NCBI GenBank assembly: GCA_900467685.1
Contig: UBQX01000028.1
Location: forward strand, 1 to 64,000
Direction of reading: 5' to 3'
Length of the DNA stretch: 64,000 bases
Origin: Hyphomicrobiales bacterium
Lineage (GTDB): Bacteria; Pseudomonadota; Alphaproteobacteria; Rhizobiales; Rhizobiaceae
The position numbers were made by a program, and so were the translations under genes. Under the pieces are notes generated by a model. That model was not told the origin of the DNA. It saw nothing but the letters and a program-made list of their open reading frames with translations, and made no database searches. How positions within the stretch are numbered: the first letter of the stretch is position 1; each line of letters opens with the position of its first letter. Shown here one piece after another: positions 18,712 through 28,962 of this stretch.

Positions 18712-20280
18712 ATGGCGCTCGGTTTCATCAAGAAAGTCTTCTCCTTCGGCAAGAAGGACGACGAGACGGCCAAACCGTCCGAGGTGGCTGGCTCCAACCC
18801 ACTCTCCCCCCTTGAGGGGGAGATGTCGGCAAAGCCGACAGAGGGGGGTGCCCCGCCCGCCGACGTCTCCGCCGAAACCCACGATGTCGACCTCACCAAG
18901 GAAGAGGCTGTCGAGCGTACCGAATGGGACGCTGACCTTCCGGACCCTGCACCCGCGCCGGGTATTTCAGAAGAGACGGCGGAAGAATTTGCCGCCGAAC
19001 ATGGGCCTGCCGAAGAGCCCGCACATGTCACCGATATCGATCATGAAGAGGCCGAGGCGCTCGCCGATTGGGATGCCGGCGTGCCGGAACCCGAGCCAGA
19101 CGCCGCAGCCTCACTCTCCCCCCTTGAGGGGGAGATGTCGGCAAAGCCGACAGAGGGGGGTGCTCCAGTTGCCGAAGCCGCTGCTGAAAAGCCAGCGGAA
19201 ATCGCACCCGAATCTCCCGCTGAACCGTCGCCCCCTCATCCGGCCCCTCGGGCCACCGTCTCCCCAGTGGGAGAAGAGGGAGGTTCCACGCCTGCGCTTC
19301 CCAAGGGGTTTGCCTCTGCCGCCGACCGCAAGGTCGAGCCGGCAGCCCCTGCGCCTGCGCCCAAGCAATCCTGGTTCCAGCGCCTCAAGGCCGGGCTCTT
19401 CCGGACCTCGTCGCAGCTGACGCAGCAGATTTCCTCGCTCTTCACCAAGCGGAAGCTGGATGACGACACGCTGGAGGAACTGGAAGAACTGCTGATCCGC
19501 GCCGATCTCGGCGTCGAGACGGCCATGCGCGTCACTGGTGCCCTCTCCGCCGAACGTTACGGACGCGACGTGACCGGCGAGGATGTGAGCCGCATCATGG
19601 CGGGCGAAATCGAGAAGGTTCTGACGCCCGTCGCCAAGCCGCTCGAACTCGACCTCAATCACAAGCCGCACGTCATTCTCGTCGTCGGCGTCAACGGTAC
19701 GGGCAAGACGACGACCATCGGCAAGCTCGCCGCCAAGCTTTCGGGCGCGGGGCTGAAGGTCATGCTGGCAGCGGGCGATACGTTCCGCGCGGCGGCTATC
19801 GAGCAGCTGAAGATTTGGGCGGGGCGCACGGGTTCCGAATTCATCGGCACGCAACTCGGCGCCGATGCGGCGGGGCTCGCTTATGACGCCTATAAAAAAG
19901 CCATAGAAAAGAAGTCCGACGTGCTGATCATCGACACGGCCGGGCGCTTGCAGAACAAGGCCGAGCTGATGGCCGAGCTGGAAAAGATCGTGCGCGTTCT
20001 TGGCAAGCTCGATCCGGATGCGCCGCATACCGTGCTTCAAACGCTGGATGCGACGACTGGACAGAACGCCCTGCAGCAGGTCGAGATCTTCCGCAATGTC
20101 GCGGGCGTGTCCGGCCTCGTCATGACCAAGCTCGACGGCACGGCGCGTGGCGGCATTCTGGTGGCGATTGCCGCCAAGCACAAGCTGCCCGTCTATTTCA
20201 TCGGCGTGGGCGAGGGGATCGACGATCTTGAGCCCTTCGAGGCGAAGGACTTCGCCAGCGCCATTGCAGGCATTGCCTGA
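18712..20280 (+). CDS. ftsY: Signal recognition particle receptor FtsY
   Basis: SRP receptor GTPase that docks Ffh-ribosome complexes at the inner membrane. The 522 residues comprise an acidic N-terminal A region (residues 1-about 220) and the NG domain. The GTPase motifs are GVNGTGKTTTIGKLA (about residue 327), GDTFRAAAIEQL, DTAGRLQNK and TKLDGTARGG. The A region contains two identical stretches, LSPLEGEMSAKPTEGGAP (about residues 30-47 and 134-151), encoded by perfect 50-bp palindromic repeats. It also contains a third element-derived stretch at about 174-191. These look like intergenic palindromic elements inserted in frame. The NG domain is untouched, so the protein should be functional. 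Confidence 0.97.
   Translation: MALGFIKKVFSFGKKDDETAKPSEVAGSNPLSPLEGEMSAKPTEGGAPPADVSAETHDVDLTKEEAVERTEWDADLPDPAPAPGISEETAEEFAAEHGPAEEPAHVTDIDHEEAEALADWDAGVPEPEPDAAASLSPLEGEMSAKPTEGGAPVAEAAAEKPAEIAPESPAEPSPPHPAPRATVSPVGEEGGSTPALPKGFASAADRKVEPAAPAPAPKQSWFQRLKAGLFRTSSQLTQQISSLFTKRKLDDDTLEELEELLIRADLGVETAMRVTGALSAERYGRDVTGEDVSRIMAGEIEKVLTPVAKPLELDLNHKPHVILVVGVNGTGKTTTIGKLAAKLSGAGLKVMLAAGDTFRAAAIEQLKIWAGRTGSEFIGTQLGADAAGLAYDAYKKAIEKKSDVLIIDTAGRLQNKAELMAELEKIVRVLGKLDPDAPHTVLQTLDATTGQNALQQVEIFRNVAGVSGLVMTKLDGTARGGILVAIAAKHKLPVYFIGVGEGIDDLEPFEAKDFASAIAGIA
18801..18850 (+). repeat. Palindromic element (ACTCTCCCCC family), copy 1 inside ftsY
   Basis: Fifty bases with two hairpins: CTCCCCCCTTGAGGGGGAG and GTCGGC-AAA-GCCGAC, closed by AGAGGGGGGTG. 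It is identical base for base to copy 2 at 19113-19162 and is read in the same frame. Diverged intergenic relatives occur at 23917-23961, 29479-29530 and 29575-29620. Confidence 0.9.
19113..19162 (+). repeat. Palindromic element (ACTCTCCCCC family), copy 2 inside ftsY
   Basis: Perfect direct repeat of 18801-18850, exactly 312 bases (104 codons) downstream, so the reading frame through the element is the same. The flanking codons differ, so this is not simply a tandem duplication of a longer block. Confidence 0.9.
19231..19284 (+). repeat. Palindromic element (CCCCTCATC family) inside ftsY
   Basis: Begins CCCCCTCATC, has a CGGCCCCTCGGGCCA hairpin, then CTCCC-AGT-GGGAG, and ends AAGAGGGAGGTT. 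The same layout and the same ending occur at 50180-50231 just behind nadD, where it is intergenic. In ftsY it encodes a Pro-rich stretch ending GEEGG. Confidence 0.75.
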
Positions 20281-20308
20281 TCGTGTTTGAACTTAAGGAA
20301 GCTCGTCA

Positions 20309-20968
20309 ATGACTGACGAAAGCGTGCACCCGAAATCTGCCGCCCTTGCGAAGCCGCGCGAGAATGCCGGGCTGAAACTGGCGCTGGAACTGGGGCCGAT
20401 CCTCGTCTTCTTCTTCGCCAACCTGCGGGGCGAATGGCTGGTGAAGCATTTCCCTGTTCTGGAAAAGCTGGGCGGCCCGTTGTTCGTTGCGACCGCCTTC
20501 TTCATGGTGGCGACGGTCGTTTCGCTGATCGTCTCGAAGATCGTCGTGAAGCACCTGCCGCTCATGCCCTTCGTGTCGGGCGCGATCGTGCTCATCTTCG
20601 GCGGGCTCGGGATCTATCTGCAGAACGAGCTTTTCATCAAGATGAAGCCGACCATCATCAACGCGCTCTTTGGCGTCGTGCTGCTCGGTGGGCTCTATTT
20701 CGGCAAGTCGCTGCTCGGCTATGTCTTCAACGCCGCCTTCCGGCTGGACGACGAGGGCTGGCGCAAGCTCACCTTCCGCTGGGGGCTGTTCTTCCTGTTT
20801 CTCGCCGTGCTCAACGAGGTTGTCTGGCGCAATTTCTCTGACGACGCCTGGATCACCTTCAAGGTCTGGGGCACCATGCCCATCACCATCCTCTTCACCA
20901 TGTCGCAAATGCCGCTCATCATGAAGCATTCGCTGGAGGATGAAGAGGAGAAGGAAAGCCAGCCTTGA
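20309..20968 (+). CDS. yciB: Inner membrane-spanning protein YciB (septation protein A)
   Basis: A 219-residue membrane protein of the YciB/IspZ family, involved in envelope integrity and septation. It has five or so hydrophobic helices, an N-terminal [18 protein letters not shown] block, and the family landmarks [20 protein letters not shown] and [14 protein letters not shown]. It follows ftsY after 28 bases with AAGGAAG as ribosome-binding site, and overlaps the next gene by 4 bases. Confidence 0.92.
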   Translation: MTDESVHPKSAALAKPRENAGLKLALELGPILVFFFANLRGEWLVKHFPVLEKLGGPLFVATAFFMVATVVSLIVSKIVVKHLPLMPFVSGAIVLIFGGLGIYLQNELFIKMKPTIINALFGVVLLGGLYFGKSLLGYVFNAAFRLDDEGWRKLTFRWGLFFLFLAVLNEVVWRNFSDDAWITFKVWGTMPITILFTMSQMPLIMKHSLEDEEEKESQP

Positions 20969-21558
20969 TTGGCGCAGTGGATCATCGGCCTGACGCCTTG
21001 CGGTCCTCTACGATTTGGCTGGGCGTCGCAGTTGCAATCCTGGCCATTCAGATCGTCACCGAGCATTTCATGGGGCGGCTGTGGATCTGCTCCTGTGGTG
21101 AGATCAAGCTCTTCGAACCCTCGGTGCATTCCTCTGGAAATTCCCAGCACATTTCCGACTGGTACACCCCGTCCCACATCATTCACGGTTTCATCTTCTA
21201 CGGACTGGGGTTTCTTGTCCTTAGGCGCTATCCGCTGGCCCTGCGCCTCGCATTCGCGACCCTCATCGAAGCCGGCTGGGAAATTCTTGAAAACTCGCCC
21301 ATCATCATCGAGCGTTATCGCTCTGTGACCGCATCCTATGGTTATGAAGGTGACAGCATCCTGAATTCCGCCATGGATACGCTGGCCATGGTTGTCGGCT
21401 TTGTTTTCGCGGCGAGGGCGCCTGTCTGGCTGACGATCGTCATCGCCATCGGTTTCGAGATCGCAACGGCGATCATCATCCGCGACAATCTTGCGCTCAA
21501 CATCATCATGCTGGTCTGGCCGATCGACGCGATCCGGCAATGGCAATCGGCGCTTTAA
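20965..21558 (+). CDS. DUF2585 (UPF0314) membrane protein
   Basis: A 197-residue membrane protein of the DUF2585 family, restricted largely to Alphaproteobacteria and of unknown function. Conserved features include [20 protein letters not shown] near the N-terminus, [19 protein letters not shown], and a C-terminal [18 protein letters not shown]. The best start is a TTG at 20965 that overlaps the yciB stop (TTGA); a GTG at 20977 is an alternative. The His/Cys pattern could suggest metal binding, but this is speculation. Confidence 0.85.
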   Translation: MIGAVDHRPDALRSSTIWLGVAVAILAIQIVTEHFMGRLWICSCGEIKLFEPSVHSSGNSQHISDWYTPSHIIHGFIFYGLGFLVLRRYPLALRLAFATLIEAGWEILENSPIIIERYRSVTASYGYEGDSILNSAMDTLAMVVGFVFAARAPVWLTIVIAIGFEIATAIIIRDNLALNIIMLVWPIDAIRQWQSAL

Positions 21559-21589
21559 CGGTCGTTTGCGCCGTCGTGGCTGGAAGGGA

Positions 21590-22186
21590 TCACCCCTTGC
21601 CGCCAAGCGCCTTCTCCACCGCCGGCATCAGCTCGTTCTGGATGCTGGCCGGATCGAACGGCCCGACCTTCTTGTAGACGATCTTGCCAGTGGCATCGAC
21701 GAGATAACTTTCCGGAATGCCGTAGACGCCCCAGTCGATGGCGGCAGCACCGTTCGGGTCGGTGCCGATCGCGGCGAAGGGGTTGCCGAAATCGCCGAGG
21801 AAGGCGAGTGCGTTGTCGGTCTTGTCCTTGTAGTTGATGCCGACGACGTTAATGCGCGGGTCCTTCGAGATCGCCATGATTTCCGGCGCTTCGTCGCGGC
21901 AGGGGATGCACCAGGAGGCCCAGACATTGACCAGCGTCAGTTTGCCCTTCACTTGCGCGTCGATGAGTGGCGGGCGGTTGGAGCCTTCGAGCGCATTGAG
22001 GTTCAGCGAGGGGGCCTGCCGGCCGATCAGGGCGGAGGGCAGCGTTGCCGGATTGCCGCCGCTGGTGAGCTGTTTCCAGAAGATGCCGGCGAGCGCGAGA
22101 AAGGTGACGATGGGCAGGAAGGCGATGATGACGCCGATGCGCGAGAGCTTCGGGCGGACGGGCTCTTCCGTTTGCTGTTCGGTCAT
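21590..22186 (-). CDS. ccmG: Cytochrome c maturation thioredoxin CcmG/DsbE
   Basis: Membrane-anchored periplasmic thioredoxin that reduces the CXXCH motif of apocytochrome c before haem attachment. An N-terminal anchor helix (about residues 17-38) is followed by a thioredoxin fold with the WCIPC active site (in NVWASWCIPCRDEAP) and the cis-proline region YGIPESYLVD. The 198 residues fit the family. It overlaps ccmD by 4 bases and is the last gene of the ccmC-ccmD-ccmG run on the minus strand. Confidence 0.95.
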   Translation of the reverse strand: MTEQQTEEPVRPKLSRIGVIIAFLPIVTFLALAGIFWKQLTSGGNPATLPSALIGRQAPSLNLNALEGSNRPPLIDAQVKGKLTLVNVWASWCIPCRDEAPEIMAISKDPRINVVGINYKDKTDNALAFLGDFGNPFAAIGTDPNGAAAIDWGVYGIPESYLVDATGKIVYKKVGPFDPASIQNELMPAVEKALGGKG

Positions 22187-22389
22187 GCGTCGATTGTCTT
22201 TTCTGTTGCGGCTTCGCCAGTGGCTGCCGTGCGTGCCGAGCGGCGGCGGATGCCGGTCTCTTCCAGCCGCTTCAATTCGCGCTGGCGGCCGCGGCTGTCG
22301 AGCAGCACCCAGCCGATGATGACGATCATGGCGACGAGCGTGATGGCGTAGGAGGCGAGCACATAGCCTTCGTTATGGGCGAGTTCCAT
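22183..22389 (-). CDS. ccmD: Haem exporter accessory protein CcmD
   Basis: Small single-helix membrane protein that helps release holo-CcmE from the CcmABC complex. The 68 residues begin MELAHNEGYVLASYAITLVA, with one transmembrane helix (about residues 11-30) followed by a charged cytoplasmic tail (RGRQRELKRLEETGIRRRS). The start at 22389 is chosen on the family pattern and its 4-base gap after ccmC. A longer reading from 22449 runs back into ccmC. Confidence 0.9.
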   Translation of the reverse strand: MELAHNEGYVLASYAITLVAMIVIIGWVLLDSRGRQRELKRLEETGIRRRSARTAATGEAATEKTIDA

Positions 22390-22393
22390 TCTC

Positions 22394-23161
22394 TCAACCC
22401 TCCTGGCCGCGCGCTGCCGAACGGGCGGCGATGCGGCGCATGGCGGCAACGCGGCGACGCCAGATTTCGGTGCGCATCGCCATCATGTGCAGCGTGAAGA
22501 AGAGCATGGTGAATGCGATCGCCATCACCAGAAGCGGCCGCAGGAATTCCGGGTCCACCGCCGGCCCGCCCATGCGCACGACGGAGGCCGGCTGATGCAG
22601 CGTGTTGAACCAGTCGACCGAGAACTTGATGATCGGGATATTGACGAAGCCGATCAGGATCATGACCGCCGACACGCGCGCCGCCCGCGAGGGGTCATCC
22701 ATGGCGCGGTTGAAGGCGATGAGGCCGAGATACATGAGGAAGAGGATGAAGACGGAGGTGAGCCGCGCATCCCAGACCCACCATGTGCCCCACATGGGCT
22801 TGCCCCAGAGCGAGCCGGTGACCAGCGCGACGAAGGTGAAAGCCGCTCCCAAGGGGGCTGCTACCCGCGCCGAGACATCGGCCAGCGGATGCCGCCAGAC
22901 CAGCGTGCCGACGGCGGAGGCCGCCATGATCGTGTAGCACATCATCGAGAGCCAGGCGGCCGGCACATGGATATACATGATGCGGACGGTTTCGCCCTGC
23001 TGGTAGTCGCCTTCGGTGGTGAAACAGAGCCAGAGACCGACGGCGAAGAGGATCGCGGTGACGCCTGCCATCCAGGGGATGAGCTTTCCCGCCAGCGCAA
23101 TGAACTTGGCCGGGTTGGCGAGGTCTGAAAAGCTTCTGATTGCAAGGCTCGTGTCTGTCAT
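22394..23161 (-). CDS. ccmC: Haem exporter protein CcmC
   Basis: Inner-membrane haem-handling protein that loads haem on CcmE. It has 255 residues and six hydrophobic helices. The tryptophan-rich WWD haem-binding motif is clear (GKPMWGTWWVWDARLTS, about residue 125), flanked by the haem-ligand histidines in IHVPAAW and LHQPAS. It is separated from ccmB by 64 bases and followed closely by ccmD. Confidence 0.96.
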   Translation of the reverse strand: MTDTSLAIRSFSDLANPAKFIALAGKLIPWMAGVTAILFAVGLWLCFTTEGDYQQGETVRIMYIHVPAAWLSMMCYTIMAASAVGTLVWRHPLADVSARVAAPLGAAFTFVALVTGSLWGKPMWGTWWVWDARLTSVFILFLMYLGLIAFNRAMDDPSRAARVSAVMILIGFVNIPIIKFSVDWFNTLHQPASVVRMGGPAVDPEFLRPLLVMAIAFTMLFFTLHMMAMRTEIWRRRVAAMRRIAARSAARGQEG

Positions 23162-23225
23162 GGCGCCCTTTTACCGTCTGCCCGGTCTAGCTGCAATTGA
23201 TCTTGGTCAACTCAAGAAGTTTTGA

Positions 23226-23885
23226 TCAGTCCGAGGAGGCCCGAAGCGCCAGCGCTGCGGCCAGCGGGCCGATGACGGCGAAGATCAGCGTCAGCGCGAT
23301 GAGATAGAGAAACGGCGGCAGGAAGGGCGAGGGGTCCTGCGTCGCCGCATAGGCCGCGCCCGCGCCGAAGATCAGCACCGGGATCGTCAGCGGCAGAACG
23401 AGGATGGAGACCAGCAGCCCGCCGCGCGGCAGGGAGACGGCGACGGCCGCGCCTGCAGCACCGATGAAGGTGATCGCCGGTGTGCCGACCAGCAGTGTCA
23501 GCGCGGTCGCGCCGACCGACAGCGAATCCATGTTCATGAAGAGTGCCAAGAGCGGCGATGCAATCACCAGCGGCAGGCTGTGGGACAGCCAGTGCGCCAG
23601 GCATTTGACGAAGACCGTCAAGACCAGCGGCGTCTCCTGCATCAGCATGAGATCGAGCGATCCATCCTCGCGGTCTGCCTGAAACAGCCGGTCGAGGCCG
23701 AGCAGCGAGGCGAGCAGCGCCCCGATCCAGAGGATGGGCGGGCCGATGCGCGAGAGCAGGTTCAGATCCGGCCCGACGCCGAAGGGGATGACGGCAACGA
23801 CGGCCATGAAGAACAGCACGCCGATCAGCGCACCGCCGCCGGAGCGGATGGAGAGCCGGAGATCGCGGAGGAGGAGGGCGGTCAT
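23226..23885 (-). CDS. ccmB: Haem exporter protein CcmB
   Basis: Membrane subunit of the CcmAB(CD) ABC complex that releases holo-CcmE. It has 219 residues with six predicted helices. MTALLLRDLRLSIRSGGGA, then DREDGSLDLMLMQ and the LPLTIPVLIFGAGA segment, match the family. The start at 23885 is supported by GAGGAG 9 bases upstream. A longer reading from 23993 translates the palindromic element at 23917-23961 and is rejected. ccmA lies 279 bases upstream instead of being adjacent, because repeat elements fill the gap. Confidence 0.95.
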   Translation of the reverse strand: MTALLLRDLRLSIRSGGGALIGVLFFMAVVAVIPFGVGPDLNLLSRIGPPILWIGALLASLLGLDRLFQADREDGSLDLMLMQETPLVLTVFVKCLAHWLSHSLPLVIASPLLALFMNMDSLSVGATALTLLVGTPAITFIGAAGAAVAVSLPRGGLLVSILVLPLTIPVLIFGAGAAYAATQDPSPFLPPFLYLIALTLIFAVIGPLAAALALRASSD

Positions 23886-23916
23886 GGGTGGGGGCTCCTC
23901 TGTTGGCGGGTGGCGC

Positions 23917-23961
23917 ACCCCCCTCTGGCCTGCCGGCCATCTCCCCCGCAAGGGGGGAGAT
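23917..23961 (-). repeat. Palindromic element (ACTCTCCCCC family) upstream of ccmB
   Basis: Read on the minus strand: ATCTCCCCCCTTGCGGGGGAGAT, then GGCCGGCAGGCC, then AGAGGGGGGT. It has the same two-hairpin layout as the ftsY copies, but the second stem is GGCC/GGCC in place of GTCGGC/GCCGAC. Confidence 0.8.
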
Positions 23962-23994
23962 TGGATGTGGCGCGCGCCTGCCACACACTCCACC

Positions 23995-24102
23995 CGTCAT
24001 CCTCGGGCTTGTCCCGAGGATCTATTGTCGGAGCCGCGCATTTCGGCGGGGCCGCATGTGTGGTGGCGTGTGCAGATCCTCGGGACAGGCCCGAGGATGA
24101 CG
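23995..24102. repeat. 29-base inverted repeat between ccmA and ccmB
   Basis: The left arm (23995-24023) and right arm (24074-24102) are inverted copies of CGTCATCCTCGGG...CCCGAGGATCT with one mismatch. Fifty bases separate them. Each arm contains its own CCTCGGG/CCCGAGG palindrome. This kind of CGTCATCCTCGGGC repeat is a common intergenic element in Alphaproteobacteria. Confidence 0.85.
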
Positions 24103-24164
24103 CCGCGTTGGGGATTGAGCGTGGAGCAGAAGCTCCCGCGTCTTCCAGCAAGATGGCTCTCAGC

Positions 24165-24791
24165 CTATTCCCCATACTCGAACCCCTTCATCACCAGCGA
24201 CTTGACGCTCTCGATGCCCAGCGGCTGGTGCGTTGCGGCCACCAGCATCCCGCCAGCAGCCAGATGCGCCTGGCACAAGCCGGCGAACATCGCATCCGCC
24301 CTCACATCCAGTGCCGCGGTCGGCTCGTCCAAGATCCAGACCGGCCGGTGCGCCACCAGCAGCTTGGCCATGGCCATGCGGCGTTGCTGGCCGGCGGAGA
24401 GGTAGCCGAAGGGGAGGTGGGTGATGCCTGAGAGGCCGACGGCCTCGGCGGCTTCGTCGATGTCCATGCCGGGGGCGGCGCCCTCCTTGGCCATGAACTC
24501 GGCCCAGAAGGTCAGGTTTTCGTCGACCGTCAGTTCGCGCTTCATCGCGTTGCGGTGGCCGAGATAGTGGCAGGCCTCGCGGGCGGGGCGCTCTTCCTCG
24601 CCGTCTGCGAATCGCACCGTGCCCTCTTCCTGCGGCAGGAGGCCGGCGAGAACACGCAGCAGCGTCGACTTGCCCGAGCCGTTCGGGCCGGTCACGATCA
24701 GCGCTTCGCCGTTCTCGAGCGCGAAGGAAATGTCGCGGAAGAGGAGGTCCTCGCCCCGCCTTGCCGATAGCGCTTGCGCCTCGAACCGCAT
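24165..24791 (-). CDS. ccmA: Cytochrome c biogenesis ATP-binding protein CcmA
   Basis: ATPase of the CcmABCD complex in cytochrome c maturation. The 208 residues carry Walker A GPNGSGKSTLL, the signature LSAGQQRR, Walker B WILDEPTAALD and the H-loop ATHQPLG. The start MRFEAQALSARRGED at 24791 fits the family; an upstream ATG at 24821 adds ten unrelated residues. It is divergent from acnA. A repeat-filled gap separates it from ccmB, so co-transcription would have to read through large hairpins. Confidence 0.94.
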   Translation of the reverse strand: MRFEAQALSARRGEDLLFRDISFALENGEALIVTGPNGSGKSTLLRVLAGLLPQEEGTVRFADGEEERPAREACHYLGHRNAMKRELTVDENLTFWAEFMAKEGAAPGMDIDEAAEAVGLSGITHLPFGYLSAGQQRRMAMAKLLVAHRPVWILDEPTAALDVRADAMFAGLCQAHLAAGGMLVAATHQPLGIESVKSLVMKGFEYGE

Positions 24792-24861
24792 GTCCCACCG
24801 CCTCAACTGCAAGTGCTTCACCGCACTGCAAAAAAATTACACGCTACGACCTTTGCAGGTC

Positions 24862-24889
24862 TGGAACCTTCTTTAGAAAACATCTATAA
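24862..24889 (+). promoter_or_regulatory. Candidate acnA promoter
   Basis: TGGAAC (24862-24867) and CTATAA (24884-24889) with a 16-base spacer, about 180 bases before the acnA start. This resembles the rhizobial consensus CTTGAC-N17-CTATAT. It is only a candidate. Confidence 0.35.
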
Positions 24890-25070
24890 CGCCCGCAACA
24901 CGCCAGCGGCCGGCGTGATCATTATCCTTGCGCCGAACGTGAATTCTTGAGGAAGACTTCTCGTGCGGACAGCGGAAATGGCCGTACCCGCATCCCATTT
25001 GCGCGATCTTTCAAGCGCTCGGGCGTCCGCACGTCAAATTTGGCGAACAGACGAAACGGGGTTTTTATCC

Positions 25071-27758
<2,688 letters not shown>

Positions 27759-27760
27759 CA

Positions 27761-27841
27761 CCTGTCCTCTCCCCTTGTGGGAGAGGAAGCGATTTCAACA
27801 TCTTAGCCAAAGGCTAAGTGTTAGAAATCGCAGGTGAGGGG
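27761..27841 (+). repeat. 81-bp palindromic element, copy A
   Basis: Lies two bases after the acnA stop codon. It has an outer hairpin CCTCTCCCCTTGTGGGAGAGG, a long central stem GCGATTTC...GAAATCGC with an inner CTTAGCC/GGCTAAG stem, and ends CAGGTGAGGGG. It is an inverted relative of copy B at 28882-28962, with the same length and about three quarters identity by eye. Confidence 0.8.
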
Positions 27842-27864
27842 GCTGTTAGGCTCCAGAGTTTGAG

Positions 27865-27896
27865 CCGCCGGATGAGAGATCGTCCGGCGGTTTTTT
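27865..27896 (+). terminator. Terminator downstream of acnA
   Basis: An 8-bp perfect stem CCGCCGGA/TCCGGCGG with a 10-base loop, followed at once by six T. It lies about 105 bases after the acnA stop and ends two bases before the convergent DUF2971 gene. Confidence 0.85.
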
Positions 27897-27898
27897 GT

Positions 27899-28816
27899 TC
27901 AACCTGTCTGAACCGAATAAGAGTTTGTCGACAAATTTGCTAATTTGATTGGAACATGGGCTAGAGGCGATTTTCGTACCATTTCGCGAAGCTTAGTTTG
28001 GTCCTCTTCAGTCATACGGGGACCCAATATAATTGCTGCAAGCCCATCCTTCTGTATTTTTATATGTTTTGTAGATGTTATGTCGTAAACAATTCTCATC
28101 TCATTTTCATAAGACCAATCTATCGCCTTTGAGAAAAAATACATTCGATCCGCTTCTATTTTTCGAAGCTTGCTTGATTTAAGGTGTGGTTTCGAAGCCA
28201 GCGAAAGGGCTAAACTAAGAGGGAATGTTGGGCGGTGCGGCGTATAATTGACGTAGCCAATCTGCCCTAAGTGCGATGAGAAGGCTTTACCAAAAAAATG
28301 TAGACAAGCTCCTTTGTACGAGTTTGCGTAATGAGACCAGAGTAAAGGAGAATCGGAGCGCTCACAAAAACATATAATTCGGGAATTTCTTTCAATTCTC
28401 GACAGATAAGATTTTGCTGTTTCTCTATAAGATTCTACATCTGCATATTTTTCCTCAATTGGGATTTCCGGCTTACCGTTCAATCGATCCGTTAAGTTAT
28501 ATCCTCGGTCTCCAATTGAGTTAGCTATAACGCTCGGCCTCAAGTCGTCAAAAATAAAGGGTGAAAGTTCAAAGGGATCATTTAGGCTATTTGCAGTAGA
28601 GCCTAAAATCTCAAGATCGTTCAGCATCCTTTCGAGGTAATCCCAGGATGTCTTTGTATTGAGGCCAATATATTTGAACATGGATTGGTGAGCCGATGGA
28701 ACGCGGATATTTAATCCACTCGTGACGCTCATGATTTCTTGTTCGGCCCAATCTTCGAATTCCATTCCTGCCCCCGGGCTAACAAAGCTTAAGGTTTTCA
28801 ACCTGTTTGGTTTCAT
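27899..28816 (-). CDS. DUF2971 domain-containing protein
   Basis: A 305-residue protein with the DUF2971 layout: FKYIGLNTK near the N-terminus, NDPFELSPF (about residue 79), and the diagnostic RIICFCERSDSPLLWSHYAN followed by SYKGACLHF (about 145-175). Its function is unknown; relatives are scattered across bacteria in variable regions. By eye it is near 40% GC against roughly 60% or more in its neighbours, which points to recent transfer. It is bracketed by inverted copies of an 81-bp palindromic element and preceded by a 12-bp inverted repeat. The ribosome-binding site is weak, and an internal ATG (residue 18) could be the true start. Confidence 0.82.
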   Translation of the reverse strand: MKPNRLKTLSFVSPGAGMEFEDWAEQEIMSVTSGLNIRVPSAHQSMFKYIGLNTKTSWDYLERMLNDLEILGSTANSLNDPFELSPFIFDDLRPSVIANSIGDRGYNLTDRLNGKPEIPIEEKYADVESYRETAKSYLSRIERNSRIICFCERSDSPLLWSHYANSYKGACLHFFGKAFSSHLGQIGYVNYTPHRPTFPLSLALSLASKPHLKSSKLRKIEADRMYFFSKAIDWSYENEMRIVYDITSTKHIKIQKDGLAAIILGPRMTEEDQTKLREMVRKSPLAHVPIKLANLSTNSYSVQTG

Positions 28817-28836
28817 CCTGGAATTGATTTTGGTTG

Positions 28837-28881
28837 TTCGATTTTGTCAAGCCGATGCTTTCCTGCGAGGACAAAATCGAA
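28837..28881 (-). promoter_or_regulatory. 12-bp inverted repeat in front of the DUF2971 gene
   Basis: TTCGATTTTGTC and GACAAAATCGAA are perfect complements separated by 21 bases. The nearer arm is 20 bases from the DUF2971 start codon. It could be an operator or a hairpin in the 5' leader. It abuts copy B of the 81-bp element. Confidence 0.5.
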
Positions 28882-28962
28882 CCCCTCACCTGGAAAATCT
28901 AGCACTTATCTGAAGCTAAGATGCTGATTTTATTGTCCTTTCCCACAAGGGGAGAAGGCAGG
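28882..28962 (-). repeat. 81-bp palindromic element, copy B
   Basis: Reads CCCCTCACCTG...GGCAGG on the plus strand and so is inverted relative to copy A. The central stem is AAAATC/GATTTT where copy A has GCGATTTC/GAAATCGC, so pairing is kept while the sequence differs. The two copies bracket the DUF2971 gene. Confidence 0.8.
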
